This document shows positions 10,375 through 18,799 of a stretch of 64,000 nt of DNA, one piece after another. The DNA comes from Streptomyces nigrescens (lineage in GTDB: Bacteria > Actinomycetota > Actinomycetes > Streptomycetales > Streptomycetaceae). Every line of letters begins with the position of its first letter. Position 1 is the first letter of the stretch. The stretch lies in NCBI GenBank assembly GCA_024349765.1, contig AP026073.1, positions 7,130,001 through 7,194,000 of the forward strand. Reading direction: 5' to 3'. The notes below the pieces were generated by a model. That model was not told the origin of the DNA. It searched no databases and saw only the letters and a list, made by a program, of their open reading frames with translations. A program made the translations under genes and the position numbers.

Positions 10375-10531
10375 CTGCCTAATTTCGGCCGTACCGAGTG
10401 CGCGTCACGCCCGGAAGGCAAGCGCGACACGGCAGAAAACACGCCTCAACCGCACCCCCACGGCGGTCACCACACACCTCATCACCTCGCACGCCGACGA
10501 TGCGGCGCGCCCCAGGAAGGAATTCCCGACA

Positions 10532-11656
10532 GTGAAGCTTCAGCGCAAGAACCGGGTTCGCGCCCTCGCCGTTGGCGCTCTCGCCGTCTCCGGTGCCCTG
10601 GCCCTGACGGCGTGCGGCTCCGACGACACCACCGGCGGCAGCGGTGGCAGCAGCGCCGCCAAGACCTCGAACATCAAGTGCGAGGGCAAGGGCAAGCTGC
10701 TCGCGTCCGGCTCGTCCGCGCAGAAGAACGCCATGGACGTCTGGGTGCAGAACTACTCGGGCGCCTGCAAGGACACCGAGATCAACTACCAGCCGACCGG
10801 CTCCGGCGCCGGCGTGACCACCTTCCTGCAGGGCCAGACCGCCTTCGCGGGCTCCGACTCGGCCCTCAAGCCCGAGGAAGTCACCAAGTCCAAGCAGGTC
10901 TGCAAGGGCGGCCAGGCCGTCGACCTGCCCATGGTCGGCGGCCCGATCGCGGTCGGCTACAACGTCCCCGGCGTGGACAACCTGGTCCTGGACGCCCCGA
11001 CCCTGGCGAAGATCTTCGACTCGAAGATCACCAAGTGGAACGACGCCGCGATCAAGAAGCTGAACCCGGGCGCCAAGCTGCCGGACCTGAAGATCCAGGC
11101 CTTCCACCGCTCCGACGACTCGGGCACCACCGACAACTTCACCAAGTACCTCAAGGGCGCCGCACCCGGCGACTGGAAGCACGAGCCGGCGAAGAAGTGG
11201 GAGGGCACCGGCGGCCAGGCGGCGTCCGGCTCGGCCGGCGTCTCCTCGCAGGTCAAGCAGACCAGCGGCGCGATCTCCTACTTCGAGCTGTCCTACGCGA
11301 CCTCCGGCAAGATCCCCACGGTCAAGCTGAACACCGGCGCCAAGGCCCCGGTCGAGGCCACGGTCGACAACGCCTCCAAGGCCATCTCCGAGGCCAAGCA
11401 GGTCGGCAAGGGCAACGACCTGGCCCTGCAGCTCAACTACACCACCAAGGCCGAGGGCGCCTACCCGATCACCCTGGTGACGTACGAGATCGCCTGCGAC
11501 AAGGGCAACAAGGCCGAGACCCTGCCGGCCACCAAGTCCTTCCTGACCTACGTCTCCAGCAAGGACGGCCAGGACGCGCTGAAGGCCCTCGGCTACGCCC
11601 CGCTGCCCACCGAGATCGCCGACAAGGTCCGCGCCACCGTCAAGACCCTCTCCTGA
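10532..11656 (+). CDS. pstS: Phosphate ABC transporter substrate-binding lipoprotein PstS
   Basis: A 374-residue extracellular high-affinity phosphate receptor. A lipoprotein signal peptide ends in LALTACGS (lipobox Cys about residue 28) and is followed by a Gly/Ser linker. The mature protein carries LLASGSSAQKNAMDVW, the phosphate-binding TGSGAGVTTFLQGQTAFAGSD, FHRSDDSGTTDNF and LPATKSFLTYVSS, all diagnostic of PstS. GTG 10532 is preceded by AGGAAGGAA and is the usual MKLQR-type start. It is the first gene of pstSCAB, behind a PHO box. A hairpin after it (11697-11720) probably keeps pstS mRNA more abundant than pstCAB. Confidence 0.97.
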   Translation: MKLQRKNRVRALAVGALAVSGALALTACGSDDTTGGSGGSSAAKTSNIKCEGKGKLLASGSSAQKNAMDVWVQNYSGACKDTEINYQPTGSGAGVTTFLQGQTAFAGSDSALKPEEVTKSKQVCKGGQAVDLPMVGGPIAVGYNVPGVDNLVLDAPTLAKIFDSKITKWNDAAIKKLNPGAKLPDLKIQAFHRSDDSGTTDNFTKYLKGAAPGDWKHEPAKKWEGTGGQAASGSAGVSSQVKQTSGAISYFELSYATSGKIPTVKLNTGAKAPVEATVDNASKAISEAKQVGKGNDLALQLNYTTKAEGAYPITLVTYEIACDKGNKAETLPATKSFLTYVSSKDGQDALKALGYAPLPTEIADKVRATVKTLS

Positions 11657-11696
11657 CCAACCCCGGGTGGCGGCCCGACCGTCGCCACACGGCCGA

Positions 11697-11720
11697 GGGG
11701 GCCCTTTGACGAGGGCCCCC
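11697..11720 (+). terminator. Attenuating hairpin between pstS and pstC
   Basis: GGGGGCCC pairs with GGGCCCCC (8 bp, loop TTTGACGA) 41 nt after the pstS stop. It is placed to terminate or stabilise most pstS transcripts while letting some polymerase into pstCAB, fitting the need for excess binding protein. Confidence 0.65.
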
Positions 11721-11790
11721 TTCGGGCCGCCGCCCGTCCGGTGCACCGCCGCGCCTGGAGTCCCCCGGGACTCCGCAGACCGGAGAATCC

Positions 11791-12783
11791 ATGACTGCTT
11801 CTTCCATAGCCGACAACCCGCCACCACCCGGAGACGCGCGTCCGTCCGTCTCGGGCAAGGCGGTCCGCCCCGGTGACCGGATCTTCCTCGGGCTCTCCCG
11901 GGGCTCCGGCATCGCCCTGCTGGTGATCATGGCCGCCATCGCGGTCTTCCTCACCTACCGGTCCGTGCTCGCCATCTCCGGCGACAAGGCCGACTTCCTC
12001 ACCACGTTCGACTGGAACGCCACCGGCACCGAGCCGAAGTTCGGCATCGCGGTGCTCGCCTTCGGCACGGTCGTCAGCTCGGTGATCGCCATGCTGATCG
12101 CGGTCCCGGTCGCCGTCGGCATCGCGCTGTTCATCTCGCACTACGCCCCGCGCAAGCTGGCCTCGCCGCTCGGCTACGTCATCGACCTGCTCGCCGCGGT
12201 GCCCAGCATCGTCTACGGCCTGTGGGGCGCGCTCTTCCTCGTCCCGCACCTGTCCGGCCTCTACGGCTGGCTGAACGACTACCTCGGCTGGACCGGGATC
12301 TTCAGCTACTCCCAGGGCGCCGCCCGCTCGCTGTTCACCGTCGGCATCCTGCTCGCGATCATGATCCTGCCGATCGTCACCAGCGTCAGCCGCGAGGTGT
12401 TCCTCCAGGTCCCGAGGATGCACGAGGAAGCCGCGCTGGCCCTCGGCGCCACCCGCTGGGAAGTCATCCGGATGGCGGTGCTCCCCTTCGGCCGCTCCGG
12501 CGTCATCAGCGCCTCCATGCTCGGCCTCGGCCGCGCCCTCGGCGAGACCATGGCCGTCGCCACGGTCCTCTCGCCCAGCTTCCTGATCAGCGCCAGCCTG
12601 CTCGACCCGGGCGGCGGCACGTTCGCGCAGAACATCGCCAGCAAGTTCAGCGAGGCCGACCAGTTCGGCCAGGACGCCCTGATCGCCTCCGGTCTCGTCC
12701 TCTTCGTGATCACGCTGCTCGTCAACGGCGCGGCCCGCCTGATCATCGCCCGCCGCAAGGAGTACTCGGGAGCCGCCGCATGA
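11791..12783 (+). CDS. pstC: Phosphate ABC transporter permease PstC
   Basis: A 330-residue inner-membrane permease with about six membrane segments. Examples are GIALLVIMAAIAVFLTYRSV, FGTVVSSVIAMLIAVPVAVGIALF and SLFTVGILLAIMILPIVTSV. The ABC-permease coupling loop is visible (MHEEAALALGATRWEVIRMAVLPFGRSGVISASMLGLGRALGET), the EAA motif that docks on PstB. ATG 11791 follows GGAGA. Its TGA overlaps the pstA start in an ATGA quartet, so the two permeases are translationally coupled and form the heterodimeric channel. Confidence 0.97.
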   Translation: MTASSIADNPPPPGDARPSVSGKAVRPGDRIFLGLSRGSGIALLVIMAAIAVFLTYRSVLAISGDKADFLTTFDWNATGTEPKFGIAVLAFGTVVSSVIAMLIAVPVAVGIALFISHYAPRKLASPLGYVIDLLAAVPSIVYGLWGALFLVPHLSGLYGWLNDYLGWTGIFSYSQGAARSLFTVGILLAIMILPIVTSVSREVFLQVPRMHEEAALALGATRWEVIRMAVLPFGRSGVISASMLGLGRALGETMAVATVLSPSFLISASLLDPGGGTFAQNIASKFSEADQFGQDALIASGLVLFVITLLVNGAARLIIARRKEYSGAAA

Positions 12784-13862
12784 GCGTGATCACGGACCGC
12801 CGTACGGTCGCCAACGACCGCAATCCGCTCCCGGTCTCCCTCAAGCAGGCCCGGCTGCCCCGCTGGACCCCGCCGGTGCTCGCGCTGGTCGCGGCCGGCG
12901 CGGGCTGCGGCATCGGGCTGGCCGCCGGACTGGACAGCACCGTCCAGTGGGGCCTGATCGCCGTCCTGCTCTTCATCGCCGGCACCTTCGTGCTGTCCGC
13001 GGCCGTCGAGGGCGGCCGGCAGGCCAAGGACCGGCTGGCCACCAGCCTGGTCTGGGTCGCCTTCCTGCTCGCCGTCGTCCCGCTGGCCTCCCTGCTGTGG
13101 GAGACCGTCGCCCGCGGCAGCAAGGTCCTGGACGGCTACTTCCTGTCGCACTCGATGGGCACCCTGCCGGACGCCATGCCCGGCGGCGGCATCTACCACG
13201 CGATCATCGGCACCCTGGAGCAGGTCGGCCTGGCCACCCTGATCGCCGCGCCGGTCGGTCTGCTCACCGCGATCTACCTCGTCGAGTACGGCCGCGGCCG
13301 GCTCGCCCGGGCCGTCACCTTCTTCGTCGACGTGATGACCGGCATCCCGTCGATCGTCGCCGGCCTGTTCGTCCTGTCCGTGTGGATCCTGATCCTCGGC
13401 TTCGGCCCGTCCGGTTTCGCCGGGTCGATGGCGCTGGCCATCCTGATGATGCCGGTCGTGGTCCGCTCCACCGAGGAGATGCTCAAGCTCGTCCCGAACG
13501 AGCTGCGCGAGGCCTCGCTGGCCCTGGGCGTCCCCAAGTGGCGCACCATCCTCAAGGTCGTCCTGCCGACGTCGATCGGCGGCATCACCACCGGCGTGAT
13601 GCTCGCCATCGCCCGCATCACCGGCGAGACCGCGCCGGTGCTGCTCCTGGTGTGGGGCGCGAAGACGATCAACAACAACCCCTTCGAAGACGCCCAGCAG
13701 TCGCTCCCGCTGTACGTGTTCCAGCAGTGGCAGCAGGGTTCCGAGGCCTCCTACGACCGCGCCTGGGCCGCGGCACTGGTCCTCATCGCCTTCGTCATGA
13801 TCCTCAACCTGGTGGCCCGCGGCATCGCCCGCTGGAAGGCCCCCAAGCACGCCGGTCGCTGA
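12780..13862 (+). CDS. pstA: Phosphate ABC transporter permease PstA
   Basis: A 360-residue permease. It has membrane helices near the N-terminus ([40 protein letters not shown]) and the core MetI-like domain from about 135 ([29 protein letters not shown]). The EAA loop reads [25 protein letters not shown], followed by [18 protein letters not shown]. The N-terminus is longer than in E. coli PstA, as is usual in actinomycetes. It starts in the ATGA overlap with pstC and partners PstC and PstB. Confidence 0.97.
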   Translation: MSVITDRRTVANDRNPLPVSLKQARLPRWTPPVLALVAAGAGCGIGLAAGLDSTVQWGLIAVLLFIAGTFVLSAAVEGGRQAKDRLATSLVWVAFLLAVVPLASLLWETVARGSKVLDGYFLSHSMGTLPDAMPGGGIYHAIIGTLEQVGLATLIAAPVGLLTAIYLVEYGRGRLARAVTFFVDVMTGIPSIVAGLFVLSVWILILGFGPSGFAGSMALAILMMPVVVRSTEEMLKLVPNELREASLALGVPKWRTILKVVLPTSIGGITTGVMLAIARITGETAPVLLLVWGAKTINNNPFEDAQQSLPLYVFQQWQQGSEASYDRAWAAALVLIAFVMILNLVARGIARWKAPKHAGR

Positions 13863-13914
13863 CGCGGCCCACCCAGCGACCAGACGTACCCCCGCGAAAG
13901 AAGCAGTGATTTCC

Positions 13915-14691
13915 ATGGCCAAGCGAATCGACGTCAGCGGCCTCTCCGCGTACTACGGCGGCCACAAGGCCATCGACGACATCTCGATGACGATCGAGCC
14001 CCGCACGGTGACCGCCTTCATCGGCCCGTCCGGCTGCGGCAAGTCCACGTTCCTGCGCACCCTGAACCGGATGCACGAGGTCACCCCCGGCGGCCGCGTC
14101 GAGGGCAAGGTGCTGCTGGACGACGAGAACCTCTACGGCACCGGTGTGGACCCGGTCGCGGTCCGCCGCACCGTCGGCATGGTCTTCCAGCGCCCCAACC
14201 CGTTCCCCACGATGTCGATCTTCGACAACGTCGCGGCCGGGCTGCGGCTGAACGGCTCGTACAAGAAGAGCGAGCTCAAGGACATCGTCGAGAAGTCCCT
14301 CAAGGGCGCCAACCTCTGGAACGAGGTCAAGGACCGGCTGAACAAGCCCGGCTCGGGCCTGTCCGGCGGCCAGCAGCAGCGGCTGTGCATCGCCCGCGCG
14401 ATAGCCGTCGAACCGCAGGTGCTGCTGATGGACGAGCCCTGCTCCGCCCTCGACCCGATCTCCACCCTCGCCATCGAGGACCTGATCGGCGAGCTGAAGG
14501 AGCGCTTCACGATCGTCATCGTGACGCACAACATGCAGCAGGCGGCGCGGGTCTCGGACCGTACGGCGTTCTTCAACCTCGCGGCGGTCGGCCAGCCCGG
14601 CAAGCTGATCGAGATCGACGAGACCGAGCGGATCTTCTCCAACCCGTCGGTGCAGGCCACGGAGGACTACATCTCCGGCCGCTTCGGCTAG
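13915..14691 (+). CDS. pstB: Phosphate ABC transporter ATPase PstB
   Basis: A 258-residue ATPase with Walker [10 protein letters not shown] near residue 37, Q-loop VFQRPNPFP, signature [16 protein letters not shown], Walker [14 protein letters not shown] and switch His in [11 protein letters not shown]. The C-terminal [26 protein letters not shown] is characteristic of PstB. ATG 13915 is taken as start; an in-frame GTG at 13906 has slightly better upstream purines and cannot be excluded. Last gene of pstSCAB; a strong hairpin follows. Confidence 0.97.
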   Translation: MAKRIDVSGLSAYYGGHKAIDDISMTIEPRTVTAFIGPSGCGKSTFLRTLNRMHEVTPGGRVEGKVLLDDENLYGTGVDPVAVRRTVGMVFQRPNPFPTMSIFDNVAAGLRLNGSYKKSELKDIVEKSLKGANLWNEVKDRLNKPGSGLSGGQQQRLCIARAIAVEPQVLLMDEPCSALDPISTLAIEDLIGELKERFTIVIVTHNMQQAARVSDRTAFFNLAAVGQPGKLIEIDETERIFSNPSVQATEDYISGRFG

Positions 14692-14758
14692 GCCCCAACC
14701 GGCCGGCCGCCCCAGAGACGTCCTGCGGTGCTGCATGGCGGTGCCACCGCAAGGCGAA

Positions 14759-14790
14759 GGGCCCGCCCCTCCTTCCCGGGGGGCGGGCCC
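14759..14790. terminator. Bidirectional terminator between pstB and pit
   Basis: An 11-bp GC stem, GGGCCCGCCCC with GGGGCGGGCCC, has a 10-nt loop and sits between the convergent pstB and pit genes. Confidence 0.75.
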
Positions 14791-14848
14791 ACTGCGTGGT
14801 GATGGCCGGTGTGTTCTCCGGCCGGTGCGTCAGCCGAGGGCCGGTGCG

Positions 14849-15847
14849 TCAGCCGAAGGCCAACTGGATCAGCCAGAACGCGAGCGCCGCGACCAGCGCC
14901 GCCGCGGGCATCGTGATGAACCAGCCCATCACGATGTTCTTGGCGACGCCCCAGCGGACCGCGCGCGAGCCCTTGGTCGAGCCGACGCCCATGATCCCGG
15001 CCGTGATGACGTGGGTCGTGGAGATCGGCGCGTGGAACATGAACGACGCGGTGTACATGACCGACGCGGCGGTGGTCTCCGCGGCGAAGCCCTGCGGCGG
15101 GTCCAGCTCGATGATGCGGCGGCCGAGGGTGCGCATGATCCGCCAGCCGCCCGCGTACGTACCGAGCGACAGGGTGATCGCACAGGCCAGCTTGACCCAG
15201 ATCGGGATGGCCGCGTTCTTGTCCTCGACGTCCGCGATGACCAGGGCCATCACGACCACGCCCATGGTCTTCTGCGCGTCCTGCAGGCCGTGCCCGAGCG
15301 CCATGCCGGCGGCCGAGACGGTCTGCGCTATGCGGAAGCCGCGCTTGGCCTTGTGCGGGTTGGACCGCCGGAACAGCCAGAGGATGACGACCATGACCAG
15401 GTAGCCGAGCACCAGGCCGATCACCGGCGAGATGAACATCGGCAGGACGACCTTCTCGATCACCCCGGACCAGATCACCTCGGTCCCGCCGGCCAGCGCG
15501 GCACCGACCATGCCGCCGAACAAGGCGTGCGAGGACGACGAGGGCAGACCGAAGTACCAGGTGACGAGGTTCCAGACCACCGCGCCGAGCAGCGCGGCGA
15601 ACAGGATGCCCATCCCGTGGTTGCCGTGCGGGGTGGCGATCAGCCCTTCACTGACCGTCTTGGCGACGCCACTGCCCAGGAAGGCACCGGCGAGGTTCAT
15701 CACCGCGGCCATCGCCAGGGCGGCCCGCGGGGTCAGCGCCCGGGTCGAGACCGAGGTCGCGATCGCGTTCGCCGAATCGTGGAAGCCGTTGGTGTAGGTG
15801 AAACCGAGCGCGACCGCAATGGTCACGATGAGCGCGAAGGTGTCCAT
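14849..15847 (-). CDS. pit: Low-affinity inorganic phosphate transporter, PiT family
   Basis: A 332-residue membrane transporter using a cation gradient to import metal-phosphate. The PiT signature appears twice in inverted halves: GFHDSANAIATSVSTRAL near the N-terminus and HAPISTTHVITAGIMGVG near residue 270. Many membrane helices are evident, together with the loop GLPSSSSHALFGG and MALGHGLQDAQKTMG. It corresponds to the S. coelicolor pitH1 position beside pst. It forms an operon with the upstream DUF47 gene (10-nt gap). Unlike pstS, no PHO box is evident upstream. Confidence 0.93.
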   Translation of the reverse strand: MDTFALIVTIAVALGFTYTNGFHDSANAIATSVSTRALTPRAALAMAAVMNLAGAFLGSGVAKTVSEGLIATPHGNHGMGILFAALLGAVVWNLVTWYFGLPSSSSHALFGGMVGAALAGGTEVIWSGVIEKVVLPMFISPVIGLVLGYLVMVVILWLFRRSNPHKAKRGFRIAQTVSAAGMALGHGLQDAQKTMGVVVMALVIADVEDKNAAIPIWVKLACAITLSLGTYAGGWRIMRTLGRRIIELDPPQGFAAETTAASVMYTASFMFHAPISTTHVITAGIMGVGSTKGSRAVRWGVAKNIVMGWFITMPAAALVAALAFWLIQLAFG

Positions 15848-15857
15848 GGCTGAGGGC

Positions 15858-16478
15858 TCAGGACTCCTTGACCGCGATGGTCTCGACAGTATTGGCGACG
15901 TGCTCGAACGCGTCCGCCGCCTCTTCCAGGATGTCCACGATCTGCTTGAGCTTGAGCACCTCGATGGCGTCGTACTTGCCGTTGAAGAGGTGCGCGAGCA
16001 GCTTGCGGTGGATCTGGTCGGCCTGGTTCTCCAGCCGGTTGACCTCGATCCAGTACTCGGTGAGGTTCGACATCGTCCGCAGGTTCGGCATCGCCTCGGC
16101 GGTCAGCTCCGCCGCCCGCGCCAGCACCTCGATCTGCTGCTCGATGCCCTTGGGCAGCTCCTCGACCTTGTACAGGACGACCAGGTCGACGGCCTCCTCC
16201 ATGAAGTCCATGATGTCGTCGAGCGACGAGGCGAGGTTGTAGATGTCCTCGCGGTCGAACGGCGTGATGAACGAGGAGTTCAGCTGGTGGAAGATCGCGT
16301 GGGTCGCGTCATCTCCCGCATGCTCGGCAGCTCGCATCCGCTCGGAGATCTCGGTCCGCGCGGAGGCGTCCGCCCCGAGCAGTTCCATCAGGAGCTTCGA
16401 GCCCGTGACGATGTTGTCCGCGGAGGCGGCGAACATGTCGTAGAAGCTCGTCTCCCTGGGGGTCAGACGAAAACGCAC
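15858..16478 (-). CDS. DUF47/PhoU-like Pit accessory protein
   Basis: A 206-residue all-helical protein of the TIGR00153/DUF47 family. It has E/DxxxD metal-binding repeats typical of PhoU folds (MRAAEHAGDDATHAIFHQLN, SSLDDIMDFMEEAVDL, EVNRLENQADQIHRKL, LKQIVDILEEAADAFEHVANTVE). Such proteins are encoded beside Pit and regulate or stabilise the transporter. The start is GTG 16478 with AGGA 6 nt upstream. Ten nucleotides separate it from pit, so co-transcription and a joint role are very likely. Confidence 0.9.
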   Translation of the reverse strand: MRFRLTPRETSFYDMFAASADNIVTGSKLLMELLGADASARTEISERMRAAEHAGDDATHAIFHQLNSSFITPFDREDIYNLASSLDDIMDFMEEAVDLVVLYKVEELPKGIEQQIEVLARAAELTAEAMPNLRTMSNLTEYWIEVNRLENQADQIHRKLLAHLFNGKYDAIEVLKLKQIVDILEEAADAFEHVANTVETIAVKES

Positions 16479-16623
16479 GTGAAATCCTCGGGGTGCATCG
16501 GATTCGGTCGAGTTGATGCTAGGCGCATCATCCAGCCACTGCTAACCGGCATTCCTTCAGTGTCGCCCATCGGGCAGCATGCTCTGCACGGGGTACCACG
16601 AGTGCCCGCAAAGTTCGGTACCA

Positions 16624-16642
16624 TATACCCACCAGGGGTATA
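16624..16642 (+). promoter_or_regulatory. CsoR operator palindrome
   Basis: TATACCCACCAGGGGTATA contains inverted TATACCC/GGGTATA arms around a 5-nt centre. This is the CsoR-type site (TACCC...GGGTA with AT flanks), located 30-50 bp before the csoR start. Copper-free CsoR should bind here and repress its own gene. Confidence 0.85.
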
Positions 16643-16672
16643 TAGATCGCCTAAATACCACGGGAGACGGCC

Positions 16673-17089
16673 ATGACGACCACGGACGCCGACACCACCG
16701 GCCGCACCGCAGCCGCCGCGGCCGACCACCCCTCGCAGCCGGAAACCGACCCCCGAGGCACCACCCGCACCGTGACCGATACCGCAGAAACCTCCCCGGC
16801 CCACGGCGTCCACGGCTACGCACAGCAGAAGGACGCACACCTCAAGCGACTGCGCCGCATCGAGGGCCAGATCCGCGGACTGCAGCGGATGCTCGAGGAG
16901 GACGTCTACTGCATCGACATACTCACCCAGGTCTCGGCGAGCACGAAGGGCCTGCAGTCCTTCGGGCTCCAGCTCCTCGAGGAGCACCTGCGGCACTGCG
17001 TCGCCGACGCGGCGGTCAAGGGGCCCGAGGCCATCGACGCCAAGGTCCAGGAGGCCACCAAGGCCATCGAGCGGATGCTGCGGAGCTGA
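16673..17089 (+). CDS. csoR: Copper-sensing repressor CsoR (metal-sensitive regulator)
   Basis: A 138-residue CsoR/RcnR-family protein. The first ~48 residues are a variable Thr/Ala-rich extension. The four-helix core starts at KDAHLKRLRRIEGQIRGLQRMLEEDVYCIDILTQVSAS. The Cu(I)-binding C-H-C set is intact: Cys in DVYCIDIL, and His and Cys in EEHLRHCV. Binding Cu(I) releases the DNA palindrome upstream. It occupies the same place as SCO4136 next to the pit/pst genes. No copA/copZ is adjacent, so its other targets lie elsewhere. Confidence 0.93.
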   Translation: MTTTDADTTGRTAAAAADHPSQPETDPRGTTRTVTDTAETSPAHGVHGYAQQKDAHLKRLRRIEGQIRGLQRMLEEDVYCIDILTQVSASTKGLQSFGLQLLEEHLRHCVADAAVKGPEAIDAKVQEATKAIERMLRS

Positions 17090-17096
17090 CCGCGGA

Positions 17097-17300
17097 CTAT
17101 CCACGCCCCGCGGCACCGGACGGTTCGCCGCCGGCCCCGTCCCCGGCTCCGTCCGCCTCCACGTCCAGCACCTCGTCGATACGGTCCGGGCTGAGCCGGT
17201 CCTCGCTCGCGGCCGCCGCCGCGATCATCAACTCACCGGTCAGGTCGATCTCCACGAGGGCCACGGGGTCCTGGACCGTCGGATGGCGGTGGCCGGCCAC
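17097..17300 (-). CDS. Small acidic hypothetical protein
   Basis: About 67 residues from GTG 17300, preceded by repeated GGAGG; a longer frame to 17336 or 17396 lacks an RBS. The core VALVEIDLTGELMIAAAAASEDRLSPDRIDEVLDVE looks like a conserved actinomycete small protein of unknown function, ending in a Gly/Ala-rich acidic tail. It lies 7 nt from the convergent csoR stop. Confidence 0.6.
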   Translation of the reverse strand: MAGHRHPTVQDPVALVEIDLTGELMIAAAAASEDRLSPDRIDEVLDVEADGAGDGAGGEPSGAAGRG

Positions 17301-17433
17301 GGACAACACCTCCTCCTCCGGGCGCCTCGCGCGCATGCGGTGGTACCGCCAGCGTAAGGACGGGCGCACACCGCGCGCATGGCACGGAAGGACCATTTCC
17401 GCTCCCGGCGACCGGCCCTGACGGGCGGGGCGC

Positions 17434-18300
17434 CTACGGAGTCGCGGAGGCGATCTTGCCGGCGTAGATGTCCCGGCGGTCCGGCAGGCGGACCACGACG
17501 GGCGTCCCGAATCCGGACAGTTCGGTGGTCGACGTCACCGATGCCCCCTTGGGCGCGCCATTGGCGAAATGGAAGCGTTCGCGCACCTTGCGCAGCCGGC
17601 CCGCCTCGTCCAGATACACATCGAACGGCACCGCGTGGGTGGTAAACCCTTTCTCCGCGGCGACCAGCGCCGGCCTGCTCCGCGCCGAGGCGGCCCGCGC
17701 GGCCACCGCGATGTCCGTGGTCCCGCGGTAGTGCCGCACCGGCACGCCGTCCAGCCGCTCCTCGCCCTGGTACGTCACCTGCCGTGCGCCGCGCAGCAGT
17801 TCCGCCGCGGCGAGCGGATCGGTGGCGCCGCCGGTGACGAGGTTGCCGTCGGTCAGCGCGGCGGTCTCCACCCGTACCCACTTGTCGGCGGGCACCCCGG
17901 CCCCGCGGTTCTTCATGTACAGCGCGCCGGGCGCGAGGATCTCGGTGATCGGCTGGCGGCCCTCGCCCGGCCGGTCCGCCGGGTCCGGGAGGACGACGAC
18001 GAGCCGTCCGGTGGCGGTGGTGAAGTCGTAGCCGCCGGTGCCGCGGATGGCGACGCGGGTGCCGCCGCTGTCCGTCTCCATGGCCGTGCGGACCCGGGCC
18101 GAGCGGGCCCGGAGCAGGGCGTCGGCGCTGCCGCGGACCCGGGCGGCGGCCGCGGCGGCGGACCCGCCGGACGGCTCGTGGTCGTCGGCCACGGCGCCTT
18201 CGGAGGAACAGCCCGTCGTCAGCAGTCCGACCGCCAGACCCGTCCCGCACGCCAGGGCCACGGCGGCCGTCCGGCCGCCCCGCCTGTCCTGCACCACCAT
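17434..18300 (-). CDS. LppX/LprG-like lipoprotein
   Basis: A 288-residue exported lipoprotein. The signal peptide AAVALACGTGLAVGLLTTGC has lipobox TTGC (Cys about 31), followed by a Ser/Ala linker. The mature part is mostly beta-like (VRTAMETDSGGTRVAIRGTGGYDF, KWVRVETAAL, RQVTYQGEERLDGVPVRHYRG, PFDVYLDEAGRLRKVRERFHF, LSGFGTPVVVRLPD). This pattern fits the LolA/LppX/LprG-like half-barrel fold that carries lipids or senses the envelope in actinobacteria. Ligand unknown. Start ATG 18300. Confidence 0.72.
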   Translation of the reverse strand: MVVQDRRGGRTAAVALACGTGLAVGLLTTGCSSEGAVADDHEPSGGSAAAAAARVRGSADALLRARSARVRTAMETDSGGTRVAIRGTGGYDFTTATGRLVVVLPDPADRPGEGRQPITEILAPGALYMKNRGAGVPADKWVRVETAALTDGNLVTGGATDPLAAAELLRGARQVTYQGEERLDGVPVRHYRGTTDIAVAARAASARSRPALVAAEKGFTTHAVPFDVYLDEAGRLRKVRERFHFANGAPKGASVTSTTELSGFGTPVVVRLPDRRDIYAGKIASATP

Positions 18301-18473
18301 CGCGTACGAGCCCCCTCGGCCGCTGTCTTCGGGACCGGCCTGGCCGGCCGGTCCGCTCGGGAGGGTCCGACGTCCCGCCCGTGTGCGCCTGACGTTCCGT
18401 CGACCGATCCGTTCAACGACCGTTGCGGGGGCTCGTCACGCTGGCGACTTCCAAGGCGCGTAGCGTGGCGCGC

Positions 18474-18653
18474 GTGCCCGACCCAGCGCTGCATGCGACC
18501 TCCACCACCGAACGCGGTTCCTTCTGCACGGCCCGCTGCGCCTGCGGCTGGCGCGGACCGGCCCGGCGGGCCCGCTCCCAGGCGCGGACGGACGCGGAGC
18601 GGCACGTGTCGGAGGCCGGCGACGGGCCCCGCCCCGAACACCCCGTGGAATGA
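18474..18653 (+). CDS. Small Cys/Arg-rich protein, probably leaderless
   Basis: A 59-residue frame from GTG 18474. The centre STTERGSFCTARCACGWRG holds three cysteines (CxxxCxC) followed by Arg-rich RRARSQARTDAERHV. I recognise this as a recurrent Streptomyces small protein but no function is known. There is no RBS. A -10-like TAGCGT ends 7 nt before the GTG, so a leaderless transcript is likely. The Cys cluster could bind a metal. Confidence 0.55.
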   Translation: MPDPALHATSTTERGSFCTARCACGWRGPARRARSQARTDAERHVSEAGDGPRPEHPVE

Positions 18654-18799
18654 GGGAATCCGTTCCGGGAACCCCCAACGCCCCTGACGCATCTGCCTAG
18701 TGAGGGAAGCAACAGCGGTCCCGTGACCGCCCCGCGACGACCAGCCGGGCCACCGGCGGACGGGGCAGGACCGTTCGACATCGAGGGGGATCCATCCCA

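Noticed and set aside
10211-10531. ydaO/c-di-AMP riboswitch before the NlpC/P60 gene
   Set aside because: Such riboswitches precede many Streptomyces wall hydrolases, but I could not find its conserved core here.
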